DNA from: Eubacteriales Family XIII. Incertae Sedis bacterium
GTDB lineage: Bacteria; Bacillota; Clostridia; Peptostreptococcales; Anaerovoracaceae
Direction of reading: 5' to 3'
Assembly: GCA_031254995.1 (NCBI GenBank)
Contig: JAIRTJ010000107.1
Location: 1 to 5,554, forward strand
Length of the DNA stretch: 5,554 bases
Shown: in pieces, positions 1 through 5,554 of the stretch
How the letters are laid out: each line of letters opens with the position of its first letter
Numbering within the stretch: the stretch's first letter is position 1
Made by a program: the position numbers and the translations under genes
Notes under the pieces: model-generated
What the model was told of the DNA's origin: nothing
Seen by the model: the letters and a program-made list of their open reading frames with translations, nothing else
Database searches by the model: none

Positions 1-994
1 GTTCTGCATCGGCTTCGTCGCCATGATCGCGGCCATAGCCGTCGACAGCGCGAGCTTCGAGCGGTTCATGTGGGGTTTTTACGCCCTTTCGCTCCTCATA
101 CAGCTGACCGTGTTCATACCGGGCTTCGGCATCAAGGTCTACGGCTCGCAGGCTTGGGTCGATCTCTTCGGCATCACGACAATGCAACCCTCGGAATTGG
201 TGAAGATCACCTTTGTGATCGCGATGGCGGCCTATCTCAGCCGCCGCAGAGAGACGTTGTTTACATTAAAGAGTTTTTTGTCAGCCTTTGTTTTCGCGGC
301 GCCGATCATCGGATTGGTCACATACATCGATATGGGCGCGGGCATCGTCATGAGCGTCGTCTTCGTCGGCATGATATTCGCGGCGGGACTGAAAGGCAGT
401 CTGTTCCTGAAATTGGCGGGGGCATTTGTCCTCATGATACCGATCATATACCGGTTTATGGCGCCTCATCAAAAAGAACGGTTTGAGGCATTTTTGCATC
501 CGGACGATACGAGCATCGAAGCGACCTATCAAATGACGCAGTCCAAGGTCGCCATCGGCAGCGGCGGCCTGCGCGGCAAGGGACTCGGCCAAGGCACGAT
601 CAAGGAGTCCGGATTTCTCCCCGTGCAGGACTCCGATTTCATCTATTCGATCATTTGCGAGGAATTGGGTTTCGTAGGCGGCGTCGTCGTCATTCTGCTC
701 TACGCGTTCTTGATCATTCGCATATGGCGAATCATAGCCGACGCAAAGGAGGATTTCGGCGCCTTGGTCGCGGCCGGATTTTTGTGCATGTTCGGGTTTC
801 AGATATTTGAGAACATAGGCATGACCATCGGTCTGATGCCCATCACCGGCATCACATTGCCATTCTTGTCCGCAGGGGGTTCGTCCGTCGTCGTAAACAT
901 GATTGCGATCGGACTCATCTCTGGCATCGGCGTGCGAAGTCGCGCGCGCACCTACAAATACATTCAGACTGAGCCCCTGCCCCCGCGATCGTAA
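1..994 (+). CDS. rodA: RodA, SEDS-family peptidoglycan glycosyltransferase (5' end off window)
   Basis: RodA is the multi-pass membrane polymerase that extends glycan strands from lipid II during side-wall growth, working with PBP2. The frame is open from base 2 with no start, so the N-terminus is missing (probably some tens of residues); 330 residues are visible. Counting from the Met at base 23, SEDS hallmarks are MQPSELVKI (54-62), QSKVAIGSGGLRGKGLGQGT (173-192), the DSDFIYSIICEELGF block (203-217) and NIGMTIGLMPITG (264-276) followed by LPFLSAGGSS (279-288). Asp205 in DSDFIY aligns with the catalytic Asp of RodA (E. coli Asp262 in HTDFIF). RodA is preferred over FtsW/SpoVE because of the GLGQGT, FLP and NIGMTIGLMPITGI wording and the elongasome neighbours. 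The motif normally written QPDLGTA reads YIDMGAG here (101-107). The gene is convergent with minD, 13 bp apart, so it is not in the same transcript as the mre genes. Confidence 0.93.
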   Translation, partial: FCIGFVAMIAAIAVDSASFERFMWGFYALSLLIQLTVFIPGFGIKVYGSQAWVDLFGITTMQPSELVKITFVIAMAAYLSRRRETLFTLKSFLSAFVFAAPIIGLVTYIDMGAGIVMSVVFVGMIFAAGLKGSLFLKLAGAFVLMIPIIYRFMAPHQKERFEAFLHPDDTSIEATYQMTQSKVAIGSGGLRGKGLGQGTIKESGFLPVQDSDFIYSIICEELGFVGGVVVILLYAFLIIRIWRIIADAKEDFGALVAAGFLCMFGFQIFENIGMTIGLMPITGITLPFLSAGGSSVVVNMIAIGLISGIGVRSRARTYKYIQTEPLPPRS

Positions 995-1007
995 GATTCA
1001 TGCCGCG
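995..1007. other. 13-bp gap between convergent rodA and minD stops
   Basis: The rodA TAA (992-994) and the minD TGA (1008-1010, minus strand) are separated by 13 bp. There is no GC-rich hairpin with a T-run for either strand. The best inverted repeat spanning the junction is a 7-bp pair, 986-992 with 1023-1029, with a 30-nt loop and no poly-T, which is too weak to call a terminator. Transcripts from both sides therefore probably run into the opposing gene. Confidence 0.7.
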
Positions 1008-1730
1008 TCAATAGGTGAGCAGACGATCGGCGATCCTGTTGAAATTGCGTTCGATGTAGTTTTCCTTCTGATAGACGATTGGTATCCCGCAATTCGCGGA
1101 CAGATGGATGTTGTCGTCGTATTGCACGACGCCGAGCAGGGGGATCTTCATCATCGACGTGATTATCTCCACGGTTGGCAGTATCCCGCTGCTGAAAAAC
1201 ACCTTGTTGACCTTGTTGACGATGTAGACGCGGTCTCGAATCCCCGATTTGCGCAACGTCTGCTCGGCCATGTCCGCGTCCCGCAACGATACGTATTCCG
1301 GAGTGGTGACCATGATTGCGACATCCGCGTCGGTCGCCGCCAACTTCAACTCGTCGTTGATGCCCGCAGGTCCGTCGACGAGCACGATATCGAAATTCTC
1401 GCGAAGATAGCCGTACAAGGCCGAGACATCCTTTGCGTCGGCTCGGAACTTTTCCTTCTTCTGCGTGGTGGCAAGCAGATAGAGCGCTTGAAATCTTCGG
1501 TCGCGCACCATCGCCTTTTTCGCGGTGACGACCCCGTCCAACACGTCGGCGGCATCGAAGATCACCCTGCTTTCAAGCCCCATGTAGATATCCAGATTTC
1601 GAAGGCCGATGTTCATGTCCACGAGGGCGACTTTAAGGCCGCGCTCACCGTAGACGGCTCCTAAATTGGACACGCATACGGATTTTCCGACTCCGCCTTT
1701 GCCCGATGCGATAAGCACGACTCTCCCCAT
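1008..1730 (-). CDS. minD: MinD-family ParA-type ATPase lacking the C-terminal membrane-targeting helix
   Basis: This 240-residue protein is a deviant Walker A ATPase of the MinD/ParA class. It shows SGKGGVGKS at 9-17 (signature Lys11, P-loop Lys16), DMNIGLRNLD at 38-47, the MGLESR segment, VDGPAGIND around the Walker B region, TTPEYVSLRDAD, and INK-like VNKVN. GLRNLD and PAGI favour MinD over FlhG, ParA or Mrp. In classic MinD, the ATP-bound dimer sits on the membrane through a C-terminal amphipathic helix, recruits MinC and is released by MinE. Here the protein ends ERNFNRIADRLLTY, level with the ERLLGE region of E. coli MinD (270 residues), so the last 20-odd residues with the helix are missing. 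No minC or minE is present nearby. Two nucleotide-site changes are visible: Ser17 for the usual Thr, and Asn40 where E. coli has Asp40. The ATG at 1730 is chosen because it lies 6 nt from AGGAGG and overlaps the PBP2 stop as TGATG. A GTG at 1733 is too close to the ribosome site. Confidence 0.88.
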   Translation of the reverse strand: MGRVVLIASGKGGVGKSVCVSNLGAVYGERGLKVALVDMNIGLRNLDIYMGLESRVIFDAADVLDGVVTAKKAMVRDRRFQALYLLATTQKKEKFRADAKDVSALYGYLRENFDIVLVDGPAGINDELKLAATDADVAIMVTTPEYVSLRDADMAEQTLRKSGIRDRVYIVNKVNKVFFSSGILPTVEIITSMMKIPLLGVVQYDDNIHLSANCGIPIVYQKENYIERNFNRIADRLLTY

Positions 1731-4540
1731 CACTGCCCTCCTTTATCGACTGTCTCGCCCGTGACCGCGCTCGCGTAGGGCGCGTCAGCGTTATGATCCT
1801 CGTCGAAAAAGGCGTCGTAATCCATTGCCGAGCCGGCCGCCTCATCTGCGGCCTTGAGTTCAAAGTAACGTCCGATCAGTTCGCGCACGGGCGGAGCGGC
1901 GTTTGCGGAACTGCCGCCTTGCACGATGAGACAGACGACGACGATCTCGGGATCGTTGGCCGGCGCCATACCGACGATCCATGAAAAATCCTCGTAAGAA
2001 CTCTTGTATGCGTCGATGCGCTCCGAGTTGAAGCCCGGACCCGAGAGATTCATCACGGCCTTGCGCACCGCTGTATTGGGATTGTCGTAGATGCGAGGAT
2101 ACTCGCGCATTAGTCGCTGCATTTCCGCTTCCACGGCAGTCCATTCGAGCTTGGAATTGATTCCCGGCAGATGTTCTCGCACATATGCGACCTCATCCGG
2201 CGGGTTCACGTAACCGGATCTCTGCGCGGTGCCGGACTTACCCACGGCCTCTACGGGAAGTCCTGAAAAGCCCCTGCCGAGCGTACCGCCCGTGACCACG
2301 CGACGCAAACCCGTGATGATGTCCTTCAGGTGTTGGACATCGCTGATGTTCGCAGGCTCTCCGGCGGGTCGCTCCGCTTCGCCCTCGCCTTCCACGGCCT
2401 TGATCAGGCTCAGCGAATTGCGCACTCCGCCGTTGCCCAGCGTGGCGTAATAATTCGCCATCTGCAAGGGCGTGAAGGCATTTTCGCCTTGCCCTATAGC
2501 GATATTGAACGTGTCGCCTATGGTCCATTCCGCATAATTGAAATACGTGTACTTGCATTCCTCTGCGACGCGCGTCGCCTCGTCTTCGCGGATTCCCAAT
2601 CCCAACATGCGAGACTTGATATCGCCGAGCTTGGGATTTTCGGGCATCCAACTCACGATCTTGTCGATGTTCGCCGTCAGCTGCTCATAGTTTCCCAATA
2701 TCTCCTCGTTGAAGATGTATTCCGATTGCCCCGTCAGATAATTGCGCAACAGGGACTGTGTGGTCTCCATCTTCTTCGCCGCGTTGGGTGCCTCGATAAT
2801 CGTCTCGCTGATCTCCGCGCCGGACTTCACGCCGAGTCCGAACTGTTGCGCGTATTCGGTGATCTTGTCTATGCTGATGTTATCGGCATATCCCAGATCC
2901 GCGCCTCCGCGCGACCAATCTCGACCGCTGGCCGCGTCGAAGAAATAGAAATTGCAGGAGTATTGCAGGGCAGTGAACAGATTCACGTTGCCATGGCTGC
3001 CGAGGCAACTGTACTTATGGTCGCCGATCTGAACGGCATGAGCGTCAAAGAGCGACCGATGTGACGTCAATCCCGATTCGAGCGCGGCGACGGCCGTCAT
3101 AGGTTTAAAAGTAGATCCGGGTTGCACCGCCGTTCTCGCCGCCACATTATAGAGAGGACGCGGCGATAGAGGATCCCTCGGGTTTGAGACTTGGAGAGAA
3201 GCCCATGCGTCTTGACTGATCCCCTCCGCAAAGAGATTCGGATCGAAGTCGGGATAGCTGGCAATCGCCAACGGCTCTCCCGTCTTCACGTTCAGCATGA
3301 CAACGGCGCCCGTCTCCGCCTTGCGCGCGGAGTCAACAAAGGCGTAGTCGCCGTATTTGCTCGAAAACGACCCTTTGCTGCGAATGCCTTCGAGCGTGCG
3401 TTTCAGCGCGTCTTCCGCGATTTCCTGCAGTCGAAGGTCTATGGTCAAAACGAGATCCTTGCCCTTCTGCGCCGTGACTTCGTCGCCGATGGTCCTAATC
3501 AATTCTCCGGCCGAATTCACCTGTATCTGCTTCACGCCGTCGACGCCGTGCAGCACGTCCTCTTTAGAGGACTCGATCCCGTCCAAGCCGATGAGATCCG
3601 TCGGCCTGTAGCCGAGTTCGTCGACATATTCTTCCTTCTTTTCCTCCAGTATCTTTCCCATATAACCGATGATGTGGGAAGCGTGATTGCCCTGCGGATA
3701 CCGGCGCACATACTCCGTGATCACGGAAACGCCCTCCAAGTCGTGCGACCGTTCCTCGATCTCCAACACGGTCTCCTGTTTTATGCCCGAAGCCACCTTC
3801 GTCGGCAGATATCGCAGATAGCCCTGCGAGGTCAGATCGTTTCTGACCGCCAACATCTTGCGCGCGTCCGCGTCGGACAGATTCTTGTCGAGGTCGTAAA
3901 ACGCGCGGACAGCCGCGAAAGCGGCGCGCGCGTCCGGATCGCCTTCGATCTGAAATTGTTTCAGGAATTTTTTCTTGTCGCGGATGCGCGAAAATTCCAT
4001 GCGATCGACGGAGATCGGAGGGTTGATACCCTGCTCCAGCAGCTTCGCCTGCGCGTCGAATCGATCCAAACCCTCTTCGATGTTGTTGCGCCGTCTGATC
4101 TCATTGAACGCCTGTTCCGCCGTAAAGTCCGCGGGCAACTCCTGCGACGCGAGCCAAACGGCGACATCCGCGTCGAACGTGTAGGAAAATCCGTCCTCCG
4201 CGATCAAAATCGGGAAGTTATCGATCAGTGTCTCGCCGTGTTTTTCCAAGATATCGATGAGATTTGCGACGGACGCGTTCGTATCGTCGTTTGACATCGA
4301 ATTTCGGGAAAACGTCACCGTGAAACTCGGGACGTTTCCCGCGAGCAACACGCCGTTCCTGTCGTATATCTCGCCCCTGGGAGCGTCGGTGTAGACGCTT
4401 TTGATCGTGTTCGTCTCAGCCTCGACCGTCCACCTCTCCCCTTGAACGCCCGTAATGATGAAGAGTCTGATCACCAAGAGAATCAGCAACGCAATGAAGA
4501 AGATCAGCAGGATATTGTTGCGGCTCTTAAACAGGCTCAC
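1730..4540 (-). CDS. mrdA: Penicillin-binding protein 2 (class B transpeptidase of the elongasome), enlarged form
   Basis: PBP2 crosslinks peptidoglycan stem peptides during cell elongation, anchored in the membrane with its catalytic domain outside, in partnership with RodA. The 936-residue protein has a short cytoplasmic N-terminus, one membrane helix (about 10-30), a pedestal/dimerisation region starting with PRGEIYDRNG (54-63), YPQGNHASHIIGYMG (281-295) and GLDGIESSKEDVLHG (318-332), then the transpeptidase domain. Catalytic motifs are STFK (Ser476, Lys479), SCN (528-530) and KSGT (768-771). It is about 300 residues longer than E. coli PBP2. Extra length lies in the pedestal, between SCN and KSGT (about 580-670), after KSGT (about 778-850), and in an acidic tail (894-936). 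Long PBP2s are familiar in Clostridia. The start is GTG at 4540, 7 nt from GGGAGG and overlapping the mreD stop as GTGA. The reading frame stays open for 61 more codons upstream, but those lie inside mreD and do not look like PBP2. Asp499, Cys512, His516 and Cys529 may form a zinc site. Confidence 0.95.
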   Translation of the reverse strand: MSLFKSRNNILLIFFIALLILLVIRLFIITGVQGERWTVEAETNTIKSVYTDAPRGEIYDRNGVLLAGNVPSFTVTFSRNSMSNDDTNASVANLIDILEKHGETLIDNFPILIAEDGFSYTFDADVAVWLASQELPADFTAEQAFNEIRRRNNIEEGLDRFDAQAKLLEQGINPPISVDRMEFSRIRDKKKFLKQFQIEGDPDARAAFAAVRAFYDLDKNLSDADARKMLAVRNDLTSQGYLRYLPTKVASGIKQETVLEIEERSHDLEGVSVITEYVRRYPQGNHASHIIGYMGKILEEKKEEYVDELGYRPTDLIGLDGIESSKEDVLHGVDGVKQIQVNSAGELIRTIGDEVTAQKGKDLVLTIDLRLQEIAEDALKRTLEGIRSKGSFSSKYGDYAFVDSARKAETGAVVMLNVKTGEPLAIASYPDFDPNLFAEGISQDAWASLQVSNPRDPLSPRPLYNVAARTAVQPGSTFKPMTAVAALESGLTSHRSLFDAHAVQIGDHKYSCLGSHGNVNLFTALQYSCNFYFFDAASGRDWSRGGADLGYADNISIDKITEYAQQFGLGVKSGAEISETIIEAPNAAKKMETTQSLLRNYLTGQSEYIFNEEILGNYEQLTANIDKIVSWMPENPKLGDIKSRMLGLGIREDEATRVAEECKYTYFNYAEWTIGDTFNIAIGQGENAFTPLQMANYYATLGNGGVRNSLSLIKAVEGEGEAERPAGEPANISDVQHLKDIITGLRRVVTGGTLGRGFSGLPVEAVGKSGTAQRSGYVNPPDEVAYVREHLPGINSKLEWTAVEAEMQRLMREYPRIYDNPNTAVRKAVMNLSGPGFNSERIDAYKSSYEDFSWIVGMAPANDPEIVVVCLIVQGGSSANAAPPVRELIGRYFELKAADEAAGSAMDYDAFFDEDHNADAPYASAVTGETVDKGGQ
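1736..1744 (-). promoter_or_regulatory. Ribosome binding site of minD inside the PBP2 3' end
   Basis: The minus-strand sequence AAAGGAGGG lies 5 nt upstream of the minD ATG at 1730. The same bases encode the Lys-Gly-Gly near the PBP2 C-terminus. With the TGATG stop/start overlap this indicates that minD translation is coupled to PBP2 translation. It also decides the start in favour of ATG 1730 over GTG 1733. Confidence 0.8.
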
Positions 4541-5058
4541 AGGTACACCTCCCATTCGGCTTTGCGGTCGCGGCGATGCCGAATCACGCTTCGCACGAAG
4601 AGCAGATGGAATACGCCGGTGATGAGCGTCTGAGAGACGAGCAAAACGGGAAGGGATCTCACCGTATTCATCACGCTCGACGGACTGCCGCAGAGACGAT
4701 AGACGGCCCACACGAAGAAGCAATCAACCAATGTCGCGATCACGGCCATGAGCATGTCCGGCAGCAGTTTCTCATGATTGAAGATGTTGCGAAGCACGGA
4801 GACGATGCCGTATATCAACACGAACGAGATCGCGCGCACACCGAAATACCACGACGAGGAGATGTCGAGCAACGCGCCGAAGGCGACGCCGAGAACCAGT
4901 CCGTAATGTTCTTCGTAGAGGAACGAAAACACGACGACGAGACACAGAAGCAGATTCGGCGCAAAACCGAATATCGGATAGCTGTACAGGACGGTCGTCT
5001 GGAGCAGAAAGGCCAGAAGAAAGACGGGTATTGCGATATAGTATCTCATAACGCTCAT
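4537..5058 (-). CDS. mreD: MreD, rod-shape-determining membrane protein
   Basis: MreD is a small polytopic membrane protein that works with MreC, MreB, RodA and PBP2 in cylindrical wall growth; its biochemical activity is not established. The 173-residue product has about six hydrophobic segments (roughly 6-28, 32-48, 53-67, 74-90, 100-121 and 135-156) and a basic C-terminal end (RHRRDRK, 160-166). Family hallmarks are the GFAPNLLLCLVV segment (31-42) and GLVLGVAFGALLD (53-65), matching the P-N-L and G-x-x-x-G-x-L-x-D pattern of MreD. Length is normal for the family. The start is ATG at 5058, which overlaps the mreC stop as ATGA; a second ATG at 5049 is possible. The ribosome site is weak (AAGGTGG, 10 nt upstream), which fits coupling to mreC translation. 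Confidence 0.92.
   Translation of the reverse strand: MSVMRYYIAIPVFLLAFLLQTTVLYSYPIFGFAPNLLLCLVVVFSFLYEEHYGLVLGVAFGALLDISSSWYFGVRAISFVLIYGIVSVLRNIFNHEKLLPDMLMAVIATLVDCFFVWAVYRLCGSPSSVMNTVRSLPVLLVSQTLITGVFHLLFVRSVIRHRRDRKAEWEVYL
4548..4553 (-). promoter_or_regulatory. Ribosome binding site of the PBP2 gene
   Basis: GGGAGG on the minus strand, inside the last codons of mreD, sits 7 nt before the GTG at 4540. That start overlaps the mreD TGA by 4 nt (GTGA). This fixes the PBP2 start at a GTG and places a hydrophobic anchor at residues 10-30, as expected for the family. Confidence 0.8.
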
Positions 5059-5554
5059 ATCAATACCGCCACCTTTTTCAAGCCTTTAAAATACACCGAT
5101 GACCTGATCGAAATCTCCAAGAGGCCGCTGTCGTTTTCCTTTTCGACCTTCGTGACTCGACCGATGACGAGACCTGCGGGATAGATGCCTCCGACACCCG
5201 ACGTGAGCGCTTCGTCTCCGACCTCGGTCACGGCCTTCTCATCCAAGAGATAACCTGAGAGATCTCCCTTTCCGTCGCCGTAACACACGCCGAGGAAATC
5301 CCGCCCCCTGTGTATCTGAAATCCGATCTTGTTGTTCTCGTCGATGATGGCGACGACCTTAGACGTCTCCTTGCTCGCCGAGAGCACGCGACCGACGAGA
5401 CCGTCTCCGCAGACGACTACGGAATTGCGTTTCACGCCGGAGTCCTCGCCGATGTCGATCGTGAAGATGTCGAACGTGTTGGAATTGTCCATGGAAATGA
5501 CGTTGGCCGAGACCAATGAGTATTCTTCGAAATGCTGCGGATCCGTCAATGAGT
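5055..5554 (-). CDS. mreC: MreC, rod-shape-determining protein (C-terminal part; 5' end off window)
   Basis: MreC is a single-pass protein that scaffolds the elongasome outside the membrane and activates PBP2/RodA. About 165 residues are visible, beginning just before LTDPQHFEEY. They make up the two beta-domains: SANVISMDNSNTFDIFTID, then IDIGEDSGVKRNSVVVCGDG with GLVGRV, the TSKVVAIID segment, and TSGVGGIYPAGLVIGRVT, which matches the family's TSGLGG-FP-G-P-GRV signature. The end, FKGLKKVAVLI, is the usual MreC finish. The N-terminal anchor and coiled coil lie beyond the right edge. A TTG at 5549 is not a start, because the frame is open upstream and the alignment continues. mreB probably lies further right, but that cannot be seen. 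Confidence 0.92.
   Translation of the reverse strand, partial: SLTDPQHFEEYSLVSANVISMDNSNTFDIFTIDIGEDSGVKRNSVVVCGDGLVGRVLSASKETSKVVAIIDENNKIGFQIHRGRDFLGVCYGDGKGDLSGYLLDEKAVTEVGDEALTSGVGGIYPAGLVIGRVTKVEKENDSGLLEISIRSSVYFKGLKKVAVLI

Noticed and set aside
986..1029. Inverted repeat across the rodA/minD junction as a bidirectional terminator
   Set aside because: It is only 7 bp, with a 30-nt loop, AT/GC mixed, no T-run on either side, and the arm CGATCG is itself a short palindrome that occurs by chance.
903..1664. Plus-strand 253-codon open frame overlapping the end of rodA and antisense to minD
   Set aside because: It begins inside rodA in another frame and covers the well-conserved minD on the opposite strand; the composition is that of a shadow frame.
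1008..1730. Reading the ATPase as FlhG, ParA or Mrp instead of MinD
   Set aside because: GLRNLD followed by MGLESR, the DGPAGI segment and TTPE-x-x-x-x-RDAD follow the MinD pattern, and the locus is the usual min location. No flagellar or partition genes are nearby.
2330..3064. Plus-strand 244-codon open frame antisense to the PBP2 catalytic domain
   Set aside because: Same reasons: it overlaps the SCN motif region of PBP2, has no recognisable domain and no convincing ribosome site.
3191..4294. Plus-strand 367-codon open frame antisense to PBP2
   Set aside because: It lies wholly inside a strongly supported gene, reads as Arg/Val/Leu-rich sequence with no membrane, motif or family signal, and is a shadow of GC-ending codons.
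4541..4723. 61-codon upstream extension of the PBP2 frame
   Set aside because: It falls inside mreD, is Arg/Ser-rich without PBP2 similarity, and would put the membrane anchor far from the N-terminus. GTG at 4540 has a good ribosome site and the expected overlap.

Overview
This window holds a rod-shape (elongasome) gene cluster from a bacterium. Four genes on the minus strand, read right to left, are mreC (its 5' part lies off the right edge), mreD, a large class B penicillin-binding protein PBP2 (mrdA/pbpA) and a MinD-family ATPase. On the plus strand, entering from the left edge, is the 3' part of rodA, which ends tail to tail with minD. Almost every base is coding. The only gap between genes is 13 bp (995-1007), and I see no RNA gene, mobile element, CRISPR array or convincing terminator.

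The organism is probably a member of the Firmicutes, most likely class Clostridia. Three things point that way: the mreC-mreD-PBP2-min gene order known from that group, a PBP2 of about 936 residues (far longer than the roughly 630 of E. coli PBP2), and strong AGGAGG-type ribosome binding sites. GC-ending codons are frequent, so this is not a low-GC Clostridium. I cannot place it more finely.

The four minus-strand genes are packed as one translationally coupled unit. mreC/mreD overlap by ATGA, mreD/PBP2 by GTGA, and PBP2/minD by TGATG. MreC and MreD organise the machine at the membrane, RodA polymerises glycan strands, and PBP2 crosslinks them. RodA and PBP2 are cognate partners, so rodA next to the PBP2 gene makes sense even on the opposite strand.

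The unusual part is the left half. In the Clostridia arrangement I know, PBP2 is followed by minC-minD-minE and then rodA, all in one direction. Here minC is absent (the minD start overlaps the PBP2 stop), minE is absent, rodA is inverted, and the MinD protein stops just before where the family's C-terminal membrane-targeting helix would be. MinD also carries Asn at the position of the catalytic switch I aspartate (E. coli Asp40). Together these suggest a MinD-like ATPase that has left the oscillating Min system and become tied to the elongasome. That is inference; the missing residues and genes are seen directly.
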